NCBI GenBank assembly: GCA_003154135.1
Contig: PMCN01000026.1
Coordinates: 1-5,534, forward strand
From: Acidimicrobiaceae bacterium
GTDB taxonomy: Bacteria > Actinomycetota > Acidimicrobiia > Acidimicrobiales > Ilumatobacteraceae
Direction of reading: 5' to 3'
Length of the DNA stretch: 5,534 bases
Part shown: positions 1-5,534 of the stretch, piece after piece
Position numbering within the stretch: position 1 is the stretch's first letter
How the letters are laid out: every line of letters starts with the position of its first letter
The notes under the pieces: generated by a model
Seen by the model: the letters and a program-made list of their open reading frames with translations, nothing else
Database searches by the model: none
What the model was told of the DNA's origin: nothing
Made by a program: the position numbers and the translations under genes

Positions 1-1
1 C

Positions 2-1228
2 GGCGACCCCGCCGACCTCGACGACGTGCAGGCCACGCCGGTGCACTCGGGTACGACGGGCACGATGCGCCTGATGTGGGTGTCCGATCCCACGGGCCGC
101 GGGGCGGGCAACCCTGCCTTCGGTGTGCGCATCGGTGCCACGTTCACCCCCGACGTGTCGGGCGAGTGGAAGTTCGGCGTCGAGAGCGTGTCGCCGGCGA
201 GACTGCTGGTCGATGGCGCGGTGGTGGTCGACACCACCGACGTGCCCGTGGGCGGCTCCTTCTTCGGCATGGGTCGGGCAGAGCTGGTTGCCTCCGTCGA
301 CCTGGTTGCCGGCACTGCCCACCGCGTCGAGCTCGAGATGCGTCACGCCCCGGTGGGCGCGGCGATGAGCGGCGTCAACATCGGCGCACTGGCGCCCGTG
401 ACGGGCGACCTGCTCACCCAGGCCGTCGATGCAGCGGCGTCTGCCGACCTGAGCATCGTCATCGTCGGCACCAACGACAACTGGGAGTCCGAGGGGTGGG
501 ATCGCGAGACGCTGGAGCTGCCCGGGGCGCAGGACGAGCTCGTGCGCCGCGTGGCCGAGGTGAGCTCCGCCACCGTCGTGGTGGTCAACGCCGGTTCGCC
601 GATCACCATGCCCTGGCTCGATGATGTGCACGCCGTGCTCATGTCGTGGTTCCCCGGGCAGGAGATGGGCAACGCGCTGGTCGACGTGCTCACCGGCGCC
701 ACCGAGCCGCAGGGCAGGTTGCCGGTCACGTTCCCGTTCCGCATGGAGGACACGCCCGCGTTCGAGCACCATCCCGGCCGCAACGGCACCGCACAGTACC
801 TCGAGGGTCGACTGACGGGTCATCGGTGGTACGACACGATCGGCCGTGAACCCCTGTTCCCCTTCGGCTTCGGTCTCGGGTACGGCTCCACCGAGATCAG
901 CGACGTCGTCGCCGTGTCGCCGTACGAGGTGCAGGCCACGGTGTCGAACAGCGGCTCTCGCGACGCCGTCGAGGTGGTGCAGGTGTACGCGCACCTCGTC
1001 GACCGCGACGATGCGCCCCGCGACGAGCCCGAACAACGGCTGGTCGGCTTCGCCAAGGTGCGCGTTGCGGCCGGTGCAACGCAGCGCGTCCGCGTGCAAC
1101 TCGATCCTCGCGGCTACCGCCGGTGGGACGTGGAGCACCGTGCCTGGGTGGTGCCTGCGGCGCGCTACCACCTGCGCGTGGGCCGGTCGTCGCGCGACAT
1201 CGCGGGCTCCGTCGAGGTGCATTCGTGA
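2..1228 (+). CDS. GH3 beta-glucosidase-type glycoside hydrolase with PA14-like insert (5' end outside window)
   Basis: The frame is open from the first bases, so this is the C-terminal 408 residues of a longer enzyme; the GTG at 26 is not a credible start. Visible residues about 35-120 form a beta-rich PA14-like module (TFTPDVSGEWKFGVES, then LLVDGAVVVD), which some GH3 enzymes carry inside their second domain, probably for sugar contact. Residues about 136-255 are the rest of the GH3 C-terminal domain: IVIVGTNDNWESEGWDRETL, LPGAQDEL, VVVNAGSPITMPWLD, WFPGQEMGNAL and GRLPVTFP. By resemblance to the Kluyveromyces PA14-containing beta-glucosidase, the Glu of SEGWDR (visible residue 164) is the likely general acid/base. 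FPFGFGLGYG leads into a fibronectin-III-like tail (about 308-400). The TIM barrel with the nucleophile Asp lies upstream. The family hydrolyses terminal beta-linked sugars, commonly glucose or xylose; exact substrate and cell location cannot be told. The gene overlaps the next one by four bases. Confidence 0.93.
   Translation, partial: GDPADLDDVQATPVHSGTTGTMRLMWVSDPTGRGAGNPAFGVRIGATFTPDVSGEWKFGVESVSPARLLVDGAVVVDTTDVPVGGSFFGMGRAELVASVDLVAGTAHRVELEMRHAPVGAAMSGVNIGALAPVTGDLLTQAVDAAASADLSIVIVGTNDNWESEGWDRETLELPGAQDELVRRVAEVSSATVVVVNAGSPITMPWLDDVHAVLMSWFPGQEMGNALVDVLTGATEPQGRLPVTFPFRMEDTPAFEHHPGRNGTAQYLEGRLTGHRWYDTIGREPLFPFGFGLGYGSTEISDVVAVSPYEVQATVSNSGSRDAVEVVQVYAHLVDRDDAPRDEPEQRLVGFAKVRVAAGATQRVRVQLDPRGYRRWDVEHRAWVVPAARYHLRVGRSSRDIAGSVEVHS
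1214..1217 (+). promoter_or_regulatory. ribosome binding site deciding the GTG start of the amylosucrase gene
   Basis: GAGG lies seven bases upstream of the GTG at 1225, inside the last codons of the GH3 gene. The combination of this site with the GTGA stop/start overlap is the reason for choosing 1225. The open frame continues upstream to an ATG at 1123, but that would extend the protein 34 residues into the GH3 gene, and the extension has no family resemblance. Confidence 0.6.
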
Positions 1229-3207
1229 CGGGAGCCGCGGCCGGCTCGGCCGATGCCGCGGCACGCCTGAGGGCGCGAGTCGAACTGTGGACCCCGGCGT
1301 TGCACACACTGCTCGACGCGCTCTACGGCGAGGTCGTCGACACCGACGCACTGGTGCAGCTCGTGATCGACATCGCGTCCGAGGCTGCAGGGGTGCGTCG
1401 GGTGGAGTTGCAGCAGCTCGACATCCGACGCGAGGCCGATCCGGCATGGTTCCAGAGGCCGTCGATGGTCGGTTACGTCGCGTACGCCGACCGCTTTGCC
1501 GGCACGTTGCAGGGTGTCGTCGGCCGGCTCGACTACTTGGCCGAGCTGCGCATCGGCTACCTGCACCTGATGAAGGTGCTGCGCGCTCGCGACGGCGCCA
1601 ACGACGGCGGCTACGCGGTTGCCGACTACCACGAGGTCGATCCCTCGCTGGGAACGTGGGCCGACCTCGAGCACCTGACCGACGAACTGCACGGGCGGGG
1701 CATCAGCCTGTGTGTCGACGTCGTGATGAACCACACCGCGCGCGAGCACGAGTGGGCGCGCCTCGCACGGACCGGATCGGCTCGCCATCGCGACTACTAC
1801 CTCGTCTTCCCCGACCGCACCGAACCCGACCGCTTCGAGGCCACGCTTCCCGAGGTGTTCCCCGATCTCGCGCCGGGGAACTTCACGTGGGACGACGACC
1901 TGCGCGGCTGGGTGTGGACCACGTTCAACGACTACCAGTGGGACCTCAACTACGCGAACCCCGAAGTGCTCGTCGAGATGCTGCGCATCATGCTGGCGCT
2001 CGCCAACTCGGGGGTCGACGTGCTGCGTCTCGACGCGGTGGCCTTCACCTGGAAGCGGCTCGGCACCAACTGCCAGAACCAGCCCGAGGCACATGTCATC
2101 GCTCAGGTGTTCCGCGCGCTGCTGGCCATCGCCGCGCCGGGCACGCTCCTCAAAGCGGAAGCCATCGTCGCGCCGAGCGATCTGCTGCCGTACCTCGGCG
2201 TGCATCGACTGCAGCGGCCGGAGTGCCACCTCGCATACCACAACCAGTTGATGGTGATGCTGTGGAGTGGTCTTGCGTCCGGCGATGCCATCCTCGCCGG
2301 GACAGCACTCGCCGCGCTGCCGCCCACGCCCGCTGCCGCCGGTTGGGTGAACTACGTGCGCTGCCACGACGACATCGGCTGGGCAGTCAGCGACGCCGAT
2401 GCCACCGCAGTGGGTGCTTCCGGGCCGGCCCATCGCGCGTTCCTCGCCCGCTTCTACCGCGGCGACTTCTACGGCTCGTTCGCCGACGGCGTGCCGTTCT
2501 CCACCAACCCGCAGAACGGCGACGAGCGCACGTGCGGGTCCACGGCTGCGCTGTGCGGGGTGGGCCGTGCACTGCGCGCAGGCGACCCGGTCGCGCTCGA
2601 CCTCGCCGTGCGCCGCGTGCAGTTGCTGTACGCCGTGATGTTCGGCTTCCCCGGCATTCCGCTCGTCTACATGGGCGACGAGCTCGCACTCGACAACGAC
2701 CTCGCGTACGTCGACGATCCAGCGCGTGTCGATGACTCGCGGTGGATCCATCGCCCCGAGATGCCGTGGACGCTTGCTCGCGAGCGCACCACCGCCGGCT
2801 CGGTCGAGCAGCGAGTGTTCTCGTTCGTGCAGCACCTCGCCGACGTGCGCGGCTCGCAGCCCGCCATGTGCGCTGGCGGCGACCTCACCATCCATCGCCA
2901 TCCCGACACCGCGGTGCTCGCCTGGGCGCGACGGCACCCCACGGAGGGCCGCTTCTTCGGCGTGGCCAACTTCGCCGCCCGGCCGGCCACCGTGCCGATC
3001 GAGGCGCCGGGTTGGGCCGGCCTGCAGCGGCCCCGTCTGGTGCTCGGCGACGCGCTGCTTGGCGACGCACTTCTGAACGACGCGCTGCTGAACGACACGA
3101 TGCTGAACGACACGATGCCCAACGCGTCCGGGAGCTGGCAGCTCGAGCCATACGGCGTGGCGTGGTTCGTCGACGACGCCGACGGGCCACTGCAACCCGC
3201 CTGCTGA
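1225..3207 (+). CDS. amylosucrase / sucrose hydrolase family enzyme (GH13_4)
   Basis: A complete 660-residue protein, close to the 636 of Neisseria polysaccharea amylosucrase. The family cleaves sucrose, releasing fructose and either transferring glucose to an alpha-1,4-glucan or to water. A helical N-terminal domain (about 14-80, ELWTPALHTLLDALYG) precedes a GH13 barrel starting at MVGYVAYADRFAG. Residues placed against the Neisseria enzyme are DGGY (D127, Y130, for D144/Y147), NHT (H170, for H187), VDVLRLDAVAF (R268, nucleophile D270, for R284/D286), KAEAIV (acid/base E312, for E328), HDDIGW (D382, for D393) and DDSRW (R506, for R509). The nucleophile-to-acid spacing of 42 is identical. A beta-sandwich C-terminal domain carries a five-unit repeat near 607-631. 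No signal peptide is seen, so it is probably cytoplasmic and needs imported sucrose. Sequence alone does not separate polymerase from hydrolase. It is probably translated by coupling to the GH3 gene. Confidence 0.93.
   Translation: MTGAAAGSADAAARLRARVELWTPALHTLLDALYGEVVDTDALVQLVIDIASEAAGVRRVELQQLDIRREADPAWFQRPSMVGYVAYADRFAGTLQGVVGRLDYLAELRIGYLHLMKVLRARDGANDGGYAVADYHEVDPSLGTWADLEHLTDELHGRGISLCVDVVMNHTAREHEWARLARTGSARHRDYYLVFPDRTEPDRFEATLPEVFPDLAPGNFTWDDDLRGWVWTTFNDYQWDLNYANPEVLVEMLRIMLALANSGVDVLRLDAVAFTWKRLGTNCQNQPEAHVIAQVFRALLAIAAPGTLLKAEAIVAPSDLLPYLGVHRLQRPECHLAYHNQLMVMLWSGLASGDAILAGTALAALPPTPAAAGWVNYVRCHDDIGWAVSDADATAVGASGPAHRAFLARFYRGDFYGSFADGVPFSTNPQNGDERTCGSTAALCGVGRALRAGDPVALDLAVRRVQLLYAVMFGFPGIPLVYMGDELALDNDLAYVDDPARVDDSRWIHRPEMPWTLARERTTAGSVEQRVFSFVQHLADVRGSQPAMCAGGDLTIHRHPDTAVLAWARRHPTEGRFFGVANFAARPATVPIEAPGWAGLQRPRLVLGDALLGDALLNDALLNDTMLNDTMPNASGSWQLEPYGVAWFVDDADGPLQPAC
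3043..3117 (+). repeat. 15-bp tandem repeat, five units, inside the amylosucrase gene
   Basis: Five consecutive 15-base units begin at 3043, 3058, 3073, 3088 and 3103 and encode LGDAL, LGDAL, LNDAL, LNDTM and LNDTM. A decayed partial unit (PNA, 3118-3126) follows. Units 4 and 5 are identical in DNA (CTGAACGACACGATG), which points to recent duplication, whereas units 1-3 differ at single bases. Each unit is a multiple of three, so the frame survives gain or loss. Compared with the Neisseria enzyme, the run sits in the loop before the last strand of the C-terminal domain (SWQLEPYGVAWF), far in sequence from the catalytic residues. Confidence 0.9.
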
Positions 3208-3288
3208 AGCACGCCCGATCGTGCACACGTGCACATGCCCTGCGCGCCGCACCTGGCAGCAGTGGCAGACTGCGGGCACCACGACAAC
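3208..3288. other. intergenic spacer with hairpin and short direct repeats
   Basis: This gap separates the amylosucrase stop from the ribosome binding site of the ACT gene. It begins with a 5-bp hairpin (GCACG-CCCGAT-CGTGC, 3209-3224) that has no T-run, so it is at best a weak terminator. Overlapping it is an exact tandem 8-mer, CGTGCACA twice (3220-3235). Further on, TGGCAG occurs twice separated by CAG (3254-3268). No convincing -35/-10 pair is visible; CAGACT near 3266 is a poor -10 match. The spacer probably holds the ACT gene's promoter, but the ACT gene could also be read through from the upstream pair. Confidence 0.4.
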
Positions 3289-3294
3289 GGAGGT
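3289..3294 (+). promoter_or_regulatory. strong ribosome binding site of the ACT-domain gene
   Basis: GGAGGT sits five bases upstream of the ATG at 3300, a near-perfect Shine-Dalgarno sequence. It fixes the start and rules out the longer in-frame extension, which runs back through the amylosucrase gene. Confidence 0.85.
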
Positions 3295-3299
3295 TGCAT

Positions 3300-3695
3300 A
3301 TGGCGGTCGACATCGTCATCGAAGTGGAGAACTTGCCCGGCGCGCTCGCGAAGCTCGCTGCGGCCGTGAGCGATGCGGGGGTGAACCTCGCAGCCGCCAC
3401 GTTCACCGGTGGTGGCGACAAGGCCGAGCTGCACATCCTGGTGCCGCATGCCGAACCCGTTCGCCACGCGCTCGCGATCACCCACGCCGATGTGCACACG
3501 CGCGAGCACGAAGTGGTCGTGGTGGAGGTGGAGGACAACCCGGGCGTGCTGGCAGACCTCACCCGCCAGATCGCAGAGGCCGGTGTCAACATCGACACCA
3601 TCTACGTCGCCACGAACAACCGTGTCGTGTTCGGTTCGGCCGACATCGTCGGGTTGCGCAAGGCCCTCCACGGGCACGAGTCGCACCTGCACTGA
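3300..3695 (+). CDS. stand-alone tandem ACT-domain protein
   Basis: A 131-residue protein consisting of two ACT domains and little else. The first (about 3-62) contains ENLPGALAKLAAAVSDAGVNL and the second (about 72-124) contains EDNPGVLADLTRQIAEAGVNI. Both show the N-x-PG-x-L turn and following helix that form the usual ligand-binding corner of ACT folds, so the protein is an internal duplication. ACT domains bind amino acids or other small metabolites and control an attached or partner enzyme; no catalytic domain is attached here. It is soluble, with no signal peptide or membrane segment, and ends in a His-rich tail (HGHESHLH). Neighbours give no clear partner: sugar genes lie upstream and an efflux operon points toward it from downstream. 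Role as a metabolite-sensing regulator is inferred from the fold only; ligand and target are unknown. Confidence 0.88.
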   Translation: MAVDIVIEVENLPGALAKLAAAVSDAGVNLAAATFTGGGDKAELHILVPHAEPVRHALAITHADVHTREHEVVVVEVEDNPGVLADLTRQIAEAGVNIDTIYVATNNRVVFGSADIVGLRKALHGHESHLH

Positions 3696-3707
3696 CTCGC
3701 AGGGCCG

Positions 3708-4988
3708 TCACCCCGCCAGGTGTAGATCGCCCGTCTCGGGTCGGAGCGCGGCGACACGCTGGTCGCGGGATGCCACGTGGCCCCATGCCGCCGCCACGAG
3801 GCAGGCCACGCCTCCCACTGCGAAACCGACGCGGGCACCGAACTGCTGGCACACCCAGCCGAGCAGCGGGCCGCCGATGGGCGTGGTACCGAGGAACACG
3901 ATGGCCTGCAGCGCCAGCACACGGCCGCGCATCGCAGGGTCGGAGCGCACCTGCACGATGGCGGTCGAGGCCGTCATGAACAGGATGCTCGTGAAGCCGA
4001 CGAGCAGGGCCATCGGGAAGGCAACCGAGAGCACGGGCGAGGCAGCGAACGCGAGCAGTGCGATGCCGAAGCCGGTGGCGCCGACCACGACGTGGTGCGT
4101 GGTGGTGCGCGCTCGGCGGGCCGTGATGAGCGCCGCCACCAGTGAGCCGACGCTGACGACGGAGTAGACGAGCGTGAAGGTGGTGTCGGTGCCGTGCAGG
4201 CTGCGCTTCACGAACAGCGGCATCACGACGGTGAAGTTGAAGGCCAACGTGCCGACGATGGCCATCATCACGAGCGGCACCCAGAGCTCGGGGATGGAGC
4301 GGGCGTAGCGGAGGCCGGCGCGCACCTGGCCCTTCGAACGCGGGGTGGGAGTGGACGCACGCAACTCCGACGGGCGCATCATCCACAATCCTGCGATGAC
4401 GGCGAGGTAGCTGATGCCGTCGAGCAGGAAGCACCAGCCGAAGCCGACGGTGGTGATGAGGAGGCCGGCGAGTGCCGGACCCACGATGCGCGAGCCGGTC
4501 ATCAGGGCGCTGTTGAGACTGACAGCGTTGGTGACGTGGTCGGTGGGGACCATCTCGACGACGAACGCACGACGAGCCGGATTGTCGAACGCTGTGGCGA
4601 AGCCACCCGCCAGCGCGACGCCGAAGATGGCGGCGACGGGTGGGTGATGCATGAACGCGAGCGACGCCAGCGCGAACGATTGCAGCATCGCGAAGCTCTG
4701 CACGATGATGAGCAGCACGCGCTTGTCGCTGCGGTCGGCCACGAGCCCTGCCCACGCGCCGAAGAGCAGCACGGGCAGGAACTGACAGGCGGCGAGGAAG
4801 CCGACGGCGACACCGCTGTTGGTGAGGCGCAGCACCAGGAGCGTCTGGGCGACGAGCGTGAGCCAGTTGCCGATCTGGGAGATGAGCTGTCCCGTGAAGA
4901 ACAGCCGGAAGTTGCGGAACTTCATCGAGGCGAACGTGCCGCCCTTGTTGCTGATGTCGACCTCGTCGACGGCTGCAGAGGTGCTCAT
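3708..4988 (-). CDS. MFS exporter, MFS_3 / EntS-like family
   Basis: A 426-residue membrane protein with about twelve hydrophobic segments, roughly at 28-56, 61-84, 91-113, 117-135, 155-179, 182-204, 236-260, 270-290, 299-317, 319-345, 355-380 and 386-404. The loop between helices 2 and 3 has the major-facilitator motif A in the form GLVADRSDKR (81-90). FDNPARRAFVVEMVP (134-148) is typical of the MFS_3 group, which includes the enterobactin exporter EntS and various drug-resistance proteins. The long loop after helix 6 (about 205-232) divides the two halves. The family exports small molecules using the proton gradient; the substrate cannot be read from sequence. The ATG overlaps the marR stop as ATGA, and GGAGG lies seven bases upstream. 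Co-transcription with a MarR repressor suggests drug or toxic-metabolite efflux. The stop lies 12 bases from the convergent ACT gene's stop. Confidence 0.92.
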   Translation of the reverse strand: MSTSAAVDEVDISNKGGTFASMKFRNFRLFFTGQLISQIGNWLTLVAQTLLVLRLTNSGVAVGFLAACQFLPVLLFGAWAGLVADRSDKRVLLIIVQSFAMLQSFALASLAFMHHPPVAAIFGVALAGGFATAFDNPARRAFVVEMVPTDHVTNAVSLNSALMTGSRIVGPALAGLLITTVGFGWCFLLDGISYLAVIAGLWMMRPSELRASTPTPRSKGQVRAGLRYARSIPELWVPLVMMAIVGTLAFNFTVVMPLFVKRSLHGTDTTFTLVYSVVSVGSLVAALITARRARTTTHHVVVGATGFGIALLAFAASPVLSVAFPMALLVGFTSILFMTASTAIVQVRSDPAMRGRVLALQAIVFLGTTPIGGPLLGWVCQQFGARVGFAVGGVACLVAAAWGHVASRDQRVAALRPETGDLHLAG

Positions 4989-5452
4989 GCGTGCGCCTCC
5001 GGCGTGTCGATCAGGTGCTCGAGCACATCGATGGCGGCCGCGAGGCGAGCCAATTGGTCACCGTCGAGGCCTTCGAGGCGACCGACGAGCCACTCGGTGC
5101 GACGGGTGCGGAACGTGGCCAGCTGGCGGCTGCCCTTGGCGGTGATGGCCACGCGGCTCACGCGGCGATCGGTGGGATCCACGGTGCGGGCCACGAGCCC
5201 GGCGTCGACCAGCTTCTCGACCACCTTGGTGATCGTGGGCGGGGCCACCTGCTCGCGAGCGGCGAGCTCGCCGAGGGTGAGCGGGCCGAGCTTCTCGACC
5301 GAGGCGAGCGCGGCCACCACGGTGGGCCCGAAGCCGCTCTGATCCTGCTGGCGCAGGAGGCGGTTCATGCGAGCCACGGAGAAGCGGAGACGACCGGCCA
5401 GCTGCACGGTTTCGATGTCCCCGGGCGTGGCGGGGGTGAGGGATCGGATCAC
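4985..5452 (-). CDS. MarR-family transcriptional regulator
   Basis: With the GTG at 5452 the protein has 155 residues, normal for MarR dimers. Residues about 14-34 (ETVQLAGRLRFSVARMNRLLR) match the first dimerisation helix. Residues 58-82 (LTLGELAAREQVAPPTITKVVEKLV) are the helix-turn-helix with recognition helix, and 92-104 (DPTDRRVSRVAIT) is the winged hairpin with the family's D-x-R-R signature. C-terminal helices (about 119-150) complete the dimer interface. The stop overlaps the MFS start as ATGA, so it probably represses its own operon until a small ligand binds. Start choice is uncertain: in-frame GTGs at 5485 and 5467 would add 11 or 5 residues, but both lack a good ribosome binding site and the first lies within the putative operator. 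For 5452 a GAGG is 14 bases upstream (long), or the transcript may be leaderless. Confidence 0.9.
   Translation of the reverse strand: MIRSLTPATPGDIETVQLAGRLRFSVARMNRLLRQQDQSGFGPTVVAALASVEKLGPLTLGELAAREQVAPPTITKVVEKLVDAGLVARTVDPTDRRVSRVAITAKGSRQLATFRTRRTEWLVGRLEGLDGDQLARLAAAIDVLEHLIDTPEAHA
4996..5000 (-). promoter_or_regulatory. ribosome binding site of the MFS gene
   Basis: On the minus strand GGAGG lies seven bases before the ATG at 4988, within the last codons of marR. It supports this start and indicates that the MFS gene can recruit ribosomes itself as well as by coupling from marR. Confidence 0.75.
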
Positions 5453-5456
5453 TGCA

Positions 5457-5462
5457 ACAGTA
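5457..5462 (-). promoter_or_regulatory. candidate -10 element for the marR-MFS operon
   Basis: Reading leftward, TACTGT fits the actinobacterial TAnnnT -10 pattern. Transcription from it would begin close to 5450, right at the GTG at 5452, giving a leaderless or nearly leaderless message. No recognisable -35 hexamer stands at the right distance; that stretch is occupied by the inverted repeat. This is a weak call based on a short motif. Confidence 0.3.
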
Positions 5463-5470
5463 TGCACCTC

Positions 5471-5493
5471 ATTAGTTCGGTGCACTAACTAAT
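5471..5493. promoter_or_regulatory. putative MarR operator, inverted repeat
   Basis: Perfect 7-bp arms ATTAGTT (5471-5477) and AACTAAT (5487-5493) flank nine bases. A second register, TTAGT-N7-ACTAA (5472-5488), is also possible because the right arm reads ACTAACTAA. The AT-rich element stands out in this GC-rich window, and its size and position just upstream of marR fit the 16-23 bp palindromes that MarR dimers bind. It would block the -35 region of the candidate promoter. Binding is inferred, not shown. Confidence 0.6.
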
Positions 5494-5505
5494 TGACACA
5501 TGTCA
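5494..5505. promoter_or_regulatory. short palindrome next to the operator
   Basis: TGACA-CA-TGTCA is an inverted repeat with 5-bp arms that directly abuts the larger one. Its left arm, with the T at 5493, also reads TTGACA on the plus strand, a perfect -35 consensus. No matching -10 is seen 16-18 bases to the right within the window, so a divergent promoter is not established. It could be a second regulator half-site pair. Confidence 0.35.
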
Positions 5506-5508
5506 CGC

Positions 5509-5534
5509 GTGTTGTCGTTCGGTGTTGTCGTTCG
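5509..5534. repeat. 13-bp tandem duplication at the window edge
   Basis: GTGTTGTCGTTCG occurs twice with no gap (5509-5521 and 5522-5534). The second copy ends exactly at the last base, so the total copy number is unknown. It lies upstream of marR in apparently non-coding sequence and could be a regulatory iteron, a slippage duplication, or the start of a longer repeat. Confidence 0.8.

Noticed and set aside
26..1228. Treating the GTG at 26 as the real start of the GH3 gene
   Set aside because: The frame is open to the window edge, and the protein would lack the whole catalytic barrel and begin just ahead of an internal PA14-like insert.
846..2735. A 629-codon plus-strand frame overlapping the GH3 and amylosucrase genes
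   Set aside because: The translation is Arg/Ala/Pro-rich low-complexity of the kind produced by reading GC-rich genes out of frame, and it crosses two genes with clear family matches.
3043..3117. Pentapeptide-repeat (A-D/N-L-x-x) fold suggested by the five-residue period
   Set aside because: The repeat reads L-N/G-D-A/T-L/M, with Asp followed by Ala or Thr, not by the required Leu or Phe, and five units are too few for a beta-helix.
3209..3224. Intrinsic terminator after the amylosucrase gene
   Set aside because: The stem is only 5 bp and no T-run follows, so it is recorded only as a hairpin within the spacer.
1165..3282. A 705-codon open frame on the minus strand covering the whole amylosucrase gene
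   Set aside because: It is the mirror of a strongly G/C-third-position gene. Its translation is rich in His, Arg, Val and Glu with no recognisable fold, and the plus-strand frame has a full set of amylosucrase motifs.
3586..5342. Long alternative frames on both strands over the MFS and marR genes (minus 3586-4755, plus 4194-5342)
   Set aside because: They are His/Arg/Glu-rich out-of-frame readings. The minus-strand MFS and MarR frames have membrane helices, conserved motifs, ribosome binding sites and a sensible overlap.
5493..5521. A plus-strand promoter starting from TTGACA at 5493-5498
   Set aside because: No -10-like hexamer occurs 16-18 bases downstream, and no plus-strand gene is visible before the window ends.

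Overview
The window is very GC-rich. Its coding frames strongly prefer G or C at third positions, use GTG as well as ATG starts, and are tightly packed with short start/stop overlaps. This fits a high-GC actinobacterium. An Acidimicrobiia-like lineage is only a guess, because no phylogenetic marker is present. No RNA gene, CRISPR array, insertion sequence, integrase or other mobile-element signature is visible, and no gene-free stretch exceeds 300 bases.

Left part (1-3207, + strand): a carbohydrate-active pair. The window opens inside a glycoside hydrolase family 3 (GH3) enzyme of the beta-glucosidase type. What is visible is a PA14-like insert, the second half of the GH3 C-terminal domain with the likely acid/base Glu, and a fibronectin-III-like tail; the catalytic barrel lies upstream. 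Its stop codon overlaps the GTG start of a complete GH13 amylosucrase/sucrose-hydrolase family enzyme (GTGA overlap). The two are almost certainly co-transcribed and translationally coupled. The amylosucrase keeps all the active-site residues that can be placed by comparison with the Neisseria enzyme. It also carries an in-frame 15-bp tandem repeat in its C-terminal domain.

Middle (3208-3695, + strand): a 92-base spacer with short direct repeats and a small hairpin, then a 131-residue protein made only of two ACT domains, with a strong GGAGGT ribosome binding site. It is probably a small-molecule-sensing regulatory protein; its ligand and partner cannot be read from the sequence.

Right part (3708-5534, - strand): a two-gene operon running leftward and converging on the ACT gene with only 12 bases between stop codons. 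A MarR-family repressor comes first and overlaps, by ATGA, a 12-helix MFS exporter of the EntS/MFS_3 type. Upstream of marR lie a 7-bp-arm inverted repeat, a second short palindrome and a 13-bp tandem duplication that runs to the window edge. The layout is that of a self-regulated efflux module induced by a small molecule.

I see no clearly new biological system. The points most worth a second look are the pentapeptide-coding minisatellite inside the amylosucrase, the compact putative MarR operator with a possibly leaderless start, and the coupling of GH3 to amylosucrase.
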